Assembly (NCBI GenBank): GCA_049318165.1
Contig: JBMOGW010000005.1
Location: forward strand, 1-37,166
Source of the DNA: UBA668 sp049318165
Lineage (GTDB): Bacteria > Actinomycetota > Acidimicrobiia > Acidimicrobiales > Ilumatobacteraceae
Reading direction: 5' to 3'
DNA length: 37,166 bases
The position numbers and the translations under genes are program-made. Shown piece after piece: positions 1 to 7,362 of this stretch. The notes beneath the pieces were generated by a model that did not search any database, was not told the DNA's origin, and was given only the letters and a program-made list of their open reading frames with translations. Position 1 is the first letter of the stretch; the number at the start of each line of letters is the position of its first letter.

Positions 1-1022
1 CGGCGACGGTGTTCATCGGCAACCTCAACTACGTCGCGATCGCCGTGCTCGGCGGCCTGAAGGTCGCCAACGGCACCCTCGGCATCGGCGACGTGCAGGC
101 GTTCATCCAGTACTCGCGCCAGTTCGCGCAGCCGCTCACGCAGACCGCGTCGATGCTCAACGTGCTGCAGTCGGGCATCGCCTCGGCCGAGCGTGTGTTC
201 GAACTGCTCGACGCTCCCGAGCAGTCGCCCGAGCCGGCGGTCGACCCGAACACACACCTGGCGCATGCCGAGGCCCGCGGTCGCGTCGAGTTCCGCGACG
301 TGTCGTTCCGCTACCTGCCCGACGTGCCGCTGATCGACGGCCTGTCGCTGGTGGCAGAGCCGGGTCGGACGGTCGCGATCGTCGGGCCCACGGGCGCCGG
401 CAAGACCACGCTCGTCAACCTGATCATGCGGTTCTACGAGCTGAACGGCGGCGAGATCCTGCTCGACGGCCGCAACATCGCCGAGATGCGCCGCGACGAG
501 CTCCGCGACCAGATGGGCATGGTGCTGCAGGACACGTGGCTGTTCGGTGGCACCATCCGCGAGAACATCGCCTACGGCAACATCGACGCCACCGAGGAGC
601 AGATCATCACCGCGGCGAAGGCCTGCTACGTCGACCGCTTCGTGCACTCCCTGCCGGACGGCTACGACACCGTGCTCGACGACGAGGGCACCTCGGTGAG
701 CGCCGGCGAGAAGCAGCTGCTCACCATCGCGCGTGCCTTCCTGTCCGATCCGGCGATCCTGATCCTCGACGAGGCGACCAGCTCGGTCGACACCCGCACC
801 GAGGTGCTCATCCAGCGCGCGATGGCGAAGCTCCGTGGCGGCCGCACCAGCTTCGTGATCGCCCACCGCCTGTCCACCATCCGCGACGCCGACACGATCC
901 TGGTGATGGACGCCGGCCGCATCGTCGAGCAGGGATCGCACCAGGAGCTGCTGCAACGGCAGGGCGCGTACTTCCAGCTGTACAACGCTCAGTTCGCGGG
1001 CGCGGCCACCGACGTGGCCTGA
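1..1022 (+). CDS. ABC exporter, permease-ATPase half (5' truncated by window)
   Basis: The reading frame is open from the window edge, so only the C-terminal part of a fused permease-ATPase exporter is present (about 339 residues). The first 70 or so residues are the last membrane helix and the intracellular linker typical of type I exporters. The nucleotide-binding domain follows: Walker A GPTGAGKTT (about residues 126-134 counted from the GTG at 9), a degenerate signature VSAGEKQ, Walker B ILILDEATSSVD and an H-loop in FVIAHRLSTIRDADT. The family acts as homo- or heterodimers in the inner membrane and exports lipids, drugs or peptides. The VSAGEKQ signature and the DTWLFGGTIRENIAYG Q-loop region are common in actinobacterial paired exporters, so the partner half is probably upstream, outside the window. 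Substrate unknown. Confidence 0.93.
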   Translation, partial: ATVFIGNLNYVAIAVLGGLKVANGTLGIGDVQAFIQYSRQFAQPLTQTASMLNVLQSGIASAERVFELLDAPEQSPEPAVDPNTHLAHAEARGRVEFRDVSFRYLPDVPLIDGLSLVAEPGRTVAIVGPTGAGKTTLVNLIMRFYELNGGEILLDGRNIAEMRRDELRDQMGMVLQDTWLFGGTIRENIAYGNIDATEEQIITAAKACYVDRFVHSLPDGYDTVLDDEGTSVSAGEKQLLTIARAFLSDPAILILDEATSSVDTRTEVLIQRAMAKLRGGRTSFVIAHRLSTIRDADTILVMDAGRIVEQGSHQELLQRQGAYFQLYNAQFAGAATDVA

Positions 1023-1023
1023 C

Positions 1024-1029
1024 TAGGGT
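1024..1029 (+). promoter_or_regulatory. Putative -10 box of a leaderless promoter (META gene)
   Basis: TAGGGT ends 7 bases before the ATG at 1037. This is the TANNNT-N7-start geometry expected when transcription begins on the start codon itself. No Shine-Dalgarno sequence is visible. Confidence 0.5.
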
Positions 1030-1036
1030 GCGCGGC

Positions 1037-1729
1037 ATGGCCGACGCGTTGCACGACACGAGCTGGGTGCTCGACGGACCGTTCGATCTGCCGGACGGCG
1101 TGGAAGTGGTGATCAGTTTCGACGACGGTTCGGTCGTCGGGTTCTCCGGTTGCAACCGATTCCGCGGCACCTACCGCGTTGATGGCGAGTCGCTCGAACT
1201 CGGGGCGTTGGGCAGCACGATGATGGCGTGCTCGGAGGACGCCATGGAGGTGGAGCGCGAGGTGCTGCGTCGCATGGCGTCGGTCAGCCGATTCGTCGTC
1301 GGCCCCAACGGGCTGGCACTCACCCTGGGCGAGGACGAGGTGCTGCTGACCTTCCGCGCGCAGGGTTCGGACGGGCTGCTCGGCGACTGGGCCGTGAACG
1401 GCATTCACCATCCACAACGGCACGCGATCCTCTCGGTCCGGGGCGACCTGCAGCTCACCATCGAGGACGATCGCATCAGCGGCAACGCCGGGTGCAACCG
1501 GTTCTCCGGTCCGCTCGCCACCACCGACGGCGGGTTGCAGATCGGCCCGTTGATGAGCACGCGGATGTTCTGCGAGGACGAGGAGGCCGGCAGCGGCCCG
1601 ACGATCATGGAGCAGGAGTCCGCGTTGCTGGCCGCGTTGGAAGGCGCGACCGGCCACCGGTTGGAGGGTTCGCGGCTGACGCTCACCCGGCCCGACGGCG
1701 GCATCGCGGTGTCGTTGCACCGACCCTGA
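1037..1729 (+). CDS. Tandem META-domain (HslJ-like) protein
   Basis: A 230-residue protein with two copies of the META/HslJ fold. Each copy carries the hallmark GCNRF motif (residues 38-42 and about 152-156) and a downstream segment of the form MMACSED or TRMFCEDEE. META domains occur in bacterial heat-shock/novobiocin-resistance protein HslJ and in secreted proteins; their biochemical role is unclear. There is no signal peptide, so the protein is probably cytosolic. The ATG at 1037 was chosen because a TAGGGT box lies exactly 7 bases upstream; an in-frame GTG at 1028 is possible. It starts 15 bases after the exporter gene ends and may be partly co-transcribed with it. Each domain keeps one Cys in the GCNRF motif and another about 30 residues later, a typical META pairing. 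Confidence 0.85.
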   Translation: MADALHDTSWVLDGPFDLPDGVEVVISFDDGSVVGFSGCNRFRGTYRVDGESLELGALGSTMMACSEDAMEVEREVLRRMASVSRFVVGPNGLALTLGEDEVLLTFRAQGSDGLLGDWAVNGIHHPQRHAILSVRGDLQLTIEDDRISGNAGCNRFSGPLATTDGGLQIGPLMSTRMFCEDEEAGSGPTIMEQESALLAALEGATGHRLEGSRLTLTRPDGGIAVSLHRP

Positions 1730-1749
1730 GCCAACACGTCGGTCCACGC

Positions 1750-2589
1750 GTGTTCGACCGCATCGTCGTCGCCGACTGGAGCGCGAACGGCACGCCGAAG
1801 TCCGGCCCCGACTCGATCTGGATCGCCTGCCGCGATGCGGACGGACGGCACCTGCCCGTCGAGAATCCGCGCACCCGCGCCCGGGCCGTCGACCTGCTGG
1901 TCGAACGGCTCGACGTGTCGGGACGCGTCCTGCTGGGGGCCGACTTCTGCTTCGGGTACCCGAGCGGCTTCGCCACCGCAGCCGGGCTGACGGGCACGGC
2001 CTGGGCGGCGACATGGTGCCACCTGCACGACGCGCTGGACGACGACGATCGCAACCGCAACAACCGCTTCGACGTGGCCGCCGACCTGAACGAGCGGCTC
2101 GGCGCGCTGCACTTCTGGGGCGCACCCCCACGACGCGCCGGACGATGGCTGACGACCACCAAGCCGGCGTGGACGCCCGATCACCTGCCCGTCCACCGAC
2201 GGACCGAACGAGCGTTGCACGACGACGGGCATCGCCCGTTCTCCGGCTGGCAGTTGTTGGGCGTCGGAGCCGTCGGCAGCCAGTCGCTGACCGGCATCGC
2301 CGCACTCGAACGCCTCCGACGACACCCGCGCCTGGCACATCGAGTCGTCGTGTGGCCGTTCGAGACCGGACTCGACGTCGCGGTCGCGTCGGACGCGATC
2401 GTGGTGGCGGAGGTGTGGCCGAGCTCGGTGTCGTTCGGGCACGTCGATCACCCGGTGAAGGACGCGCGCCAGGTGATCGCGCTCGCCGACGCACTCGCCA
2501 TGGGCGACGCCTCGATGTTCCGGCCCGACGTGCCCGTGGACGCCGTGGAGGCCGTCGTCACCGAGGAGGGCTGGGTGCTCCGCCCGTAG
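1750..2589 (+). CDS. DUF429-like protein, possible RNase H fold
   Basis: A 279-residue soluble protein beginning at GTG 1750, 20 bases after the META gene stop. The N-terminus IVVADWSANGTPKSG followed by SIWIA resembles the first beta-hairpin and acidic motif of DUF429-type predicted nucleases with an RNase H-like fold. Further acidic patches occur in GADFCFGYPSGF and VVWPFETGLDV, then VVAEVWPSS and a C-terminal helical part with DARQVIALADAL. These acidic motifs sit in the order expected for a metal-binding RNase H-like site, but this is pattern matching only and no activity should be assumed. Probably in one transcript with the META gene. The next gene is convergent, with a 67-base gap. Confidence 0.6.
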   Translation: MFDRIVVADWSANGTPKSGPDSIWIACRDADGRHLPVENPRTRARAVDLLVERLDVSGRVLLGADFCFGYPSGFATAAGLTGTAWAATWCHLHDALDDDDRNRNNRFDVAADLNERLGALHFWGAPPRRAGRWLTTTKPAWTPDHLPVHRRTERALHDDGHRPFSGWQLLGVGAVGSQSLTGIAALERLRRHPRLAHRVVVWPFETGLDVAVASDAIVVAEVWPSSVSFGHVDHPVKDARQVIALADALAMGDASMFRPDVPVDAVEAVVTEEGWVLRP

Positions 2590-2656
2590 CGAGGGGCCGA
2601 TCGCGTCGCGGCTCGACCGCCGGCGATGGTGGTCCGGCCGCGCCGAGAACAGGGGA

Positions 2657-4591
2657 TCAGGCGGGTTCGACAGTGACGAAGGTGTCGTTGAAGCAGGCGC
2701 CGTTGACCAACGCGTCGCCGGTCGACGGCGTGAGCGCGTTGACACCGCGGCCGTCGCGGTGATGACGCAGCCAGACCCCCTTGGCCATCCACGCCACGCC
2801 AGGCCGGGTGTCGTCGCGCACCTCCAACGGCACGACGATGCTGCCGACCTCGCTGGTGACGCGCACGTCGGCACCGGCCGTCAGGCCACGGGCCGCTGCG
2901 TCGTCCGGGTGCAGGACGACCGACGGCGCCGGGCTCTGGAACTCGCCGAACATCGAGTTCACCAGCTTCGACGTGGCCGGCGAGATCAGGGTGAGGGTGC
3001 CCTCCGCACGGTCCGGCGACACGTGCCGGGCGAGACCGGCCACCGGGTCGACCAAGCGTGCGCGACCACCGGCCGGGTGCTCGTCGACGAACTGCCGCCC
3101 GGGCGGCACGGCGATGCGCGGTCCGGGGTCGGCGCACGCGGCGGCGACCGCCGGCACGTCCCAGTCCAGCCCGAGCGCGGCGGCCAGCGACGCCCCGAAC
3201 TGGTCGTTCGAGCGACTCTCCCCCACGGGCTCGATCACCTTGCGCACCGGCGACACGAAGTACGAGCCGTAGCTCGACGAGACGTCGTCGATCTCGAAGC
3301 TGGTGGTGGCCGGCAACACCACGTCCGCGTAGCGGGTGGTGTCGGTGAGCACCTGCTCGTGCACGACCGTGAAGACGTCGTCGCGTTCGAACGCCGCGAT
3401 CACGGCATCCGTGTCGGGGCACATCACCACCGGGTTCGCGCCCTGCACCACCAGCACCTCGCACGGGTCACCGGCTCCGGGCGCCAGCCAGCGGCCCACC
3501 TGGTGCAGCGGCACGGACCGCCGCTCGCGTTCACTGCGCACGCCCTCGGGCCACCGCCGCCGCGGCGAGATGGCCGAGGCCGACACGCTGCCGATGACTC
3601 CGCTACCGGGCACACCGAAGTGGCCGCCGAGCACCGGCAGGGCCAGGATCGCGCGGCACGAGGCCCCGCCGTTCGCGTTCCGCTCCGGACCCCAGCCGAT
3701 GCGCAGCATCGACGGTCGCGTGGTGCCCCACCAGTCGGCGAGGGTACGGATGTCGTCCTCCGCCAGCCCGGTGACGGCGCCGGCCCGGTCGAGCGCCCAC
3801 TCGCGCGCGTGCACGAGGAATTCCTCGGCGCCCTCGGCGTGCGCGGCGATGAAGTCGCGGTCGAGGTGACCCGCGCCCAGCCACAGGTTCGCGATGGCGT
3901 ACGCGAGCGCGGCATCCGTCCCGGGCAGGATCGGCAGGTGCAGGTCGGCGCGGGCGGCCATGGCCGTGCGCCGCGGGTCGATGACGACCACCTTCGCGCC
4001 GTTCGCCTGGGCACGCTGCACCAGTGGCGGGAAGTGCGTGTTGCTGACCGTCGGGTTGGCGCCCCACACCACCACCAGCCGGCTGTGCTCGACGTCGGCA
4101 GGGTCGGCCGAGGGCATGCCGTCGAACACGCTGTCCCACGCAGCACCCATCGTGTGCGCACAGATCGTGTGCTCCACCACTGTCGCACCGAGCGATTCGA
4201 ACAGCGCTTCGGTGAGGCTGTCGCGCTCGATGCCGGCGGCCGACGAGTTGTAGGTGAACGCCACGACGGCATCCGGGCCGGAGCGATCGATCGACGTGCG
4301 CATGCGGCCGGCGACGAGTGCGAGCGCGTCGTCCCACGAGGCCGGCGCGAACTCGCCCGACCCCTTCGGACCGGTGCGCACGAGCGGTGTGAGCACACGC
4401 TCGGGCGCATGGACGCGGCGGGCGTGCTTGCGCACCTTCGAGCAGATCCAGCCATCAGTGAAGGGGTTCTCGGGCGACGCGTCGACCTGCACGATCCGCC
4501 CGTCCTGCACGGTGACGGTGAGCGAGCAGGCGTCGGGGCAGTCGAGGGTGCAGGCGGTGCGCACGACCGTCGGTTCGGGGGCCAGGGTCAT
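2657..4591 (-). CDS. Molybdopterin-dependent oxidoreductase, orphan catalytic subunit
   Basis: A 644-residue member of the molybdopterin (bis-MGD) oxidoreductase family. The N-terminus has a four-cysteine [4Fe-4S] motif, CTLDCPDAC (Cys14, 18, 22) plus Cys52 in WICSK. Next come the molybdopterin domains: VVVWGANPTVSNTHFPP, VVVIDPRRTAMAARAD and HLPILPGTDAALAYAI. A C-terminal molydopterin-dinucleotide-binding barrel contains VVLHPDDAAARGLTAGADV. No twin-arginine signal is seen, so the enzyme should be cytosolic. No electron-transfer or membrane-anchor subunit flanks it. The region where the Mo-ligating Ser/Cys/Sec would lie reads HTICAHTMGAAW, so the ligand is uncertain. The family includes formate dehydrogenase-like, polysulfide reductase-like and many uncharacterised enzymes; the substrate cannot be named. 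The ATG at 4591 fits the conserved start of the Fe-S domain. Confidence 0.9.
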   Translation of the reverse strand: MTLAPEPTVVRTACTLDCPDACSLTVTVQDGRIVQVDASPENPFTDGWICSKVRKHARRVHAPERVLTPLVRTGPKGSGEFAPASWDDALALVAGRMRTSIDRSGPDAVVAFTYNSSAAGIERDSLTEALFESLGATVVEHTICAHTMGAAWDSVFDGMPSADPADVEHSRLVVVWGANPTVSNTHFPPLVQRAQANGAKVVVIDPRRTAMAARADLHLPILPGTDAALAYAIANLWLGAGHLDRDFIAAHAEGAEEFLVHAREWALDRAGAVTGLAEDDIRTLADWWGTTRPSMLRIGWGPERNANGGASCRAILALPVLGGHFGVPGSGVIGSVSASAISPRRRWPEGVRSERERRSVPLHQVGRWLAPGAGDPCEVLVVQGANPVVMCPDTDAVIAAFERDDVFTVVHEQVLTDTTRYADVVLPATTSFEIDDVSSSYGSYFVSPVRKVIEPVGESRSNDQFGASLAAALGLDWDVPAVAAACADPGPRIAVPPGRQFVDEHPAGGRARLVDPVAGLARHVSPDRAEGTLTLISPATSKLVNSMFGEFQSPAPSVVLHPDDAAARGLTAGADVRVTSEVGSIVVPLEVRDDTRPGVAWMAKGVWLRHHRDGRGVNALTPSTGDALVNGACFNDTFVTVEPA

Positions 4592-4598
4592 GGGCTGC

Positions 4599-4604
4599 GG
4601 TCTA
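4599..4604 (-). promoter_or_regulatory. Possible -10 box of the molybdopterin oxidoreductase gene
   Basis: On the minus strand TAGACC lies 7 bases before the ATG at 4591. The spacing matches the other leaderless candidates in this window, but the last base is C rather than T, so support is weak. Confidence 0.25.
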
Positions 4605-4650
4605 CTCGTTCGGCCGGAGGCAGGCAAGCGCGTTGCCGGTGGGCGCGGGC

Positions 4651-5610
4651 TCAACGGTCCGTGTTGACCACCGCCAACTCGCCGACGGAGAAGGTGGCCG
4701 GCGGGCTGGCCCACACGTAGTCGGGCAACTGCTCGGTCCAGCCGTTCGCCCAGAACGTGATCCGGTACGTGACCCGCGCCTGCACGACCACCTTCCCGGG
4801 ACCACCGGGCGTCCAGCGGCACGGTCCGCCGATGCCGGGGCGGGCGGTCGCCGGCAACGTGGGCATGGCGGGTACGGCACCGCGACCCGAACGCACGGTC
4901 GCGCCGCGGGCGACGCAGGGTACGACCCCGTGGAAGGCAGCCGACGAGCCGGGCGGGGCGGGCGTGAAGTCCACGCGGACGTCCATCGCGACCGGCTGGG
5001 CGAGCAAGTACATGGTCCAGCCGCGCCAGCGAACCGCGCCGGATCGCTGCGCCACCCACGCCGGCGGCGTGATCGCCAGCCACGCAGGGAACCGTGTGAT
5101 CAGCCCGCCCCAACGGTCGACCACCGGGTTGCGGAACACCACCGGGCGGATCAGGTGCAGTCGCTGGTACAAGGCGTCGAGTCGCTGACGTGGGTCGAGC
5201 ATCGGGTCGCGGGCGCTCACGGCGATGATGCCGATCGCATGCTGCTCGGAGTCGCAGAACACGGTGAACCACCGCACGGCGTCCGCCAGCGGCCCGCGGC
5301 TCGCCGCCGGGTCCTCGGGCGTCGGCTCCCCGACCGCCACCGGCAGGCCCTCGATGAACATCCAACGCGTGCTCTCGACGGTCTGTCCGGCCTGCACCGG
5401 CTGCCCGTCCGACGTGGTGCCCGGGCCGGGACTGACGTACCGGCAGCGAGAGGTGCGGCCGCCATGGCTGCGGAACACCGACGACGAGGGGATCGTCATC
5501 GAGCGGGTGATGGTGCCGTCACCGTCCCGCACGTCCACCACCCGGACACCGTTCGCCAGCACGGGCGGCGGCGCCATCAGCAGCAGGGCGAGCATCATCC
5601 GAACCAGCAC
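4651..5610 (-). CDS. Secreted hypothetical protein with four cysteines
   Basis: A 319-residue protein starting with a hydrophobic signal segment (VLVRMMLALLLMAPPPVLA) and a likely cleavage after VLA. The mature part contains four cysteines (in SRCRYV, VFCDSE, VPCVAR and GPCRWTP), enough for two disulfides, as expected outside the cytoplasm. The C-terminal stretch with VTYRITFWANGWTEQLP and a final SVGELAVVN resembles the end of a group of secreted actinobacterial proteins often mislabelled as ATP/GTP-binding; no nucleotide-binding motif is present here. Two starts are possible. GTG 5610 has GGGAGG four bases upstream (5615-5620). ATG 5598 forms an ATGA overlap with the upstream lipoprotein gene. 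Either way the two genes are translationally coupled and probably act together at the cell surface. Function unknown. Confidence 0.75.
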   Translation of the reverse strand: MLVRMMLALLLMAPPPVLANGVRVVDVRDGDGTITRSMTIPSSSVFRSHGGRTSRCRYVSPGPGTTSDGQPVQAGQTVESTRWMFIEGLPVAVGEPTPEDPAASRGPLADAVRWFTVFCDSEQHAIGIIAVSARDPMLDPRQRLDALYQRLHLIRPVVFRNPVVDRWGGLITRFPAWLAITPPAWVAQRSGAVRWRGWTMYLLAQPVAMDVRVDFTPAPPGSSAAFHGVVPCVARGATVRSGRGAVPAMPTLPATARPGIGGPCRWTPGGPGKVVVQARVTYRITFWANGWTEQLPDYVWASPPATFSVGELAVVNTDR

Positions 5611-6272
5611 AGGTCCTCCCTCTGCTCGGCGGACCGCGCGGTCCATGTCCCTCCCGGCCGATCGGCGGCCATCGGCACCAGCCAGCCCAGGCGAGTGCCG
5701 TCCGGCGCCGTCCAGCACGCACCGACCATCGCTGTCGTGTCGCTGCGATCGTCGCCGAGCACCTGCAGCCGCACCACCGTCCCGTCGGCCACCGCGGCGG
5801 TGCCGTCGCGTAGGGCGCCGACGAGGGACCGCAAGTAGCCGTCGACCACCGGCAGCGCGTCGGCGCCGAGCGTCCAGGCCACGCCGGCCGAGAGGTCCTC
5901 GACAGTGGGAAGGAACGCATAGACGGCGGCGGGGACGTCGAGCCGGAAGGTTCGACCGGGCAGGGTGACACCCGGGATGGTTGCCACGGGCCGCCACGGC
6001 CCATCGTCCGACAGCGTGACCCCGGCGGGCGTGACGTGCCCGGACGGTGGCAACGAGATGCCCGTGGGCGGGGGCTCTGGCCGTGCGGTCGTCGCCGGGA
6101 CCGCGGTCGTCGGCGGGACTGCGGTGGTCGTCGGGACCGCGGTGGTCGTCGGCGTGGCCGCGACGGCCGGGCCGGTCGTCGTGGGGATCGCCGCCGGTGC
6201 CGCCATGCCGCCGCCGCACCCCGCCAGGGCGCCGACCGCGACGCAGCAGGTCGCGAAGTGGGTGTGTCGCAT
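5595..6272 (-). CDS. Thr/Pro-rich lipoprotein, function unknown
   Basis: A 225-residue predicted lipoprotein. The N-terminus has basic and hydrophobic residues followed by a lipobox ending in ALAG-Cys (VAVGALAGCGGG). A low-complexity linker built from Thr, Ala, Val and Pro repeats follows, then a globular domain of about 150 residues (from VTPAGVTLSDDGPW) with two further cysteines, GACWTAP and DLCWFG. The start ATG 6272 was chosen because GGAGG (6279-6283) lies six bases upstream and because it places the lipobox correctly; longer versions add an implausible Arg-rich extension. It heads a two-gene unit with the overlapping secreted protein downstream. No family was recognised. Confidence 0.75.
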   Translation of the reverse strand: MRHTHFATCCVAVGALAGCGGGMAAPAAIPTTTGPAVAATPTTTAVPTTTAVPPTTAVPATTARPEPPPTGISLPPSGHVTPAGVTLSDDGPWRPVATIPGVTLPGRTFRLDVPAAVYAFLPTVEDLSAGVAWTLGADALPVVDGYLRSLVGALRDGTAAVADGTVVRLQVLGDDRSDTTAMVGACWTAPDGTRLGWLVPMAADRPGGTWTARSAEQREDLCWFG

Positions 6273-6278
6273 GCATCG

Positions 6279-6283
6279 CCTCC
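6279..6283 (-). promoter_or_regulatory. Shine-Dalgarno of the lipoprotein gene
   Basis: GGAGG on the minus strand, six bases before ATG 6272. It decides between the competing starts of the lipoprotein gene. Confidence 0.6.
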
Positions 6284-6401
6284 GTGAGGTCGACGGGCTC
6301 GTGGCCGAGGAAGCCGACCCGACGCGTCGCCATGCACACTGGGCACATCGGATCCGGTGCTTCGGCAAACATCGTCCGCCCGGCGGACGAGTTCGTCCAC
6401 C

Positions 6402-6424
6402 TGACATAGGTCACACGGATGACC
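6402..6424 (+). promoter_or_regulatory. Triple TGAC half-site, candidate operator of the fix operon
   Basis: Three half-sites lie in succession: TGAC (6402-6405), GTCA (6410-6413) and TGACC (6420-6424). They form two overlapping inverted repeats, TGAC-N4-GTCA and GGTCA-N6-TGACC. The cluster ends seven bases before the TAATCT box of the fixB promoter, where a bound repressor would block RNA polymerase. Inference from position and symmetry only. Confidence 0.4.
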
Positions 6425-6430
6425 AGCACC

Positions 6431-6436
6431 TAATCT
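6431..6436 (+). promoter_or_regulatory. -10 box of the fixBCXA promoter (leaderless)
   Basis: TAATCT is followed by 8 bases and ATG 6445. No ribosome binding site is visible, so the transcript probably starts at or next to the start codon. Confidence 0.5.
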
Positions 6437-6444
6437 GCTCAGCG

Positions 6445-7362
6445 ATGATCGCGGTGGTGGCAGTACGAGACGGGCAGCTCCCGTCGGGCGCGGACGAAGC
6501 CGTCGCCGAATGCCACGGCCGCGCGCTGCTCATCGGCTCCGGCTGTGGCGAGGCGGTGGCGGCGCTGCACGGCGTGGCCCGCACCGTCACGATCGTCGAG
6601 ATGGGCGCCTTCCGCCCGGGCGCGTGGGCCGCGGTGCTGGCGCCACTCCTCGCGCACGAGGCAGCGGTGGTGATGCCGGGGTCACCCGACGGCCGCGATC
6701 TCGCGCCCCGCGTCGCCGCGCTGCTGCACCGGCCGCTGTACGCCGGCGCGCTCGCCGTCACCCCGGACCGGGTGGAGCTCACCCGCAAGGGCGGCACCGA
6801 GATCCACCAGACCCACCCCGGCCCGGAGTTCGTCGCCACGCTGCAGCCGGGCGTGCGCGGGACGGCACCCGAGGTCGAGGCGGCTGCCCCGGACATCACC
6901 GACGCCACGCCGACCGTGTTGCCCCGGCACGACACACGCGATGCCAGCGTGCTGGCGGTGCTGCCGCCCGACCCGGCCACCGTCGACCTGTCGGAGGCAC
7001 CGCGCATCATCGGTGGCGGCGCAGGCCTCGACGACGAGTCACGGCTGCAGCAGCTCGCTGCCATCGGTACCGCCATCGGCGCCAGCATGGGTGCGACACG
7101 CGTCGTCACCGACCGCGGCTGGGTGCCCCACGAACGCCAGATCGGCACCACCGGCGTGGTGGTGAGCCCCGAGCTGTACCTCGCCTTCGGCGTGAGCGGG
7201 GCGGTACAGCACACCAGCGGACTGGGCGACCCCGACCACATCGTCAGCGTCAACGTCGACGGCCACTGCCCGATGATGCAGCTGGCCGACCTGGCGATCG
7301 TCAGCGACGCCAACGAGACGCTGGACCATCTGCTGCGCATCCTCGGTGTGGAGCCCGCATGA
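6445..7362 (+). CDS. fixB: Electron transfer flavoprotein alpha subunit, FixB/EtfA type
   Basis: A 305-residue ETF alpha subunit. The C-terminal FAD-binding domain is clear: IIGGGAGLDDES (about 188-199), ASMGATRVVTDRGW, the QIGTTG motif (232-237) and FGVSGAVQHTSG (249-259), ending with VSVNVDGHCPMMQLAD. These match the canonical ETF alpha motifs for FAD ribityl and pyrophosphate contacts. The N-terminal domain is shorter and more diverged, as in FixB-like proteins of actinobacteria. With FixA it forms a soluble heterodimer that accepts electrons from dehydrogenases and passes them to the membrane quinone oxidoreductase FixC. It is first of four overlapping genes and shares ATGA with fixC. Close relatives are, to my knowledge, annotated as mycofactocin-associated ETF, which fits mftE and mftF nearby. 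Confidence 0.92.
   Translation: MIAVVAVRDGQLPSGADEAVAECHGRALLIGSGCGEAVAALHGVARTVTIVEMGAFRPGAWAAVLAPLLAHEAAVVMPGSPDGRDLAPRVAALLHRPLYAGALAVTPDRVELTRKGGTEIHQTHPGPEFVATLQPGVRGTAPEVEAAAPDITDATPTVLPRHDTRDASVLAVLPPDPATVDLSEAPRIIGGGAGLDDESRLQQLAAIGTAIGASMGATRVVTDRGWVPHERQIGTTGVVVSPELYLAFGVSGAVQHTSGLGDPDHIVSVNVDGHCPMMQLADLAIVSDANETLDHLLRILGVEPA

Noticed and set aside
4592..5365. N-terminal extension of the molybdopterin oxidoreductase to 902 residues
   Set aside because: The extension is antisense-like low-complexity sequence in another frame of the secreted-protein gene; the real protein starts at 4591, just before the four-Cys Fe-S motif.
6273..6429. Possible small zinc-ribbon protein upstream of the lipoprotein (contains CPVC on the minus strand)
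   Set aside because: The frame has no second Cys pair and no stop of its own; it runs through the lipoprotein in the wrong frame. The region is better explained as promoter DNA for two divergent units.
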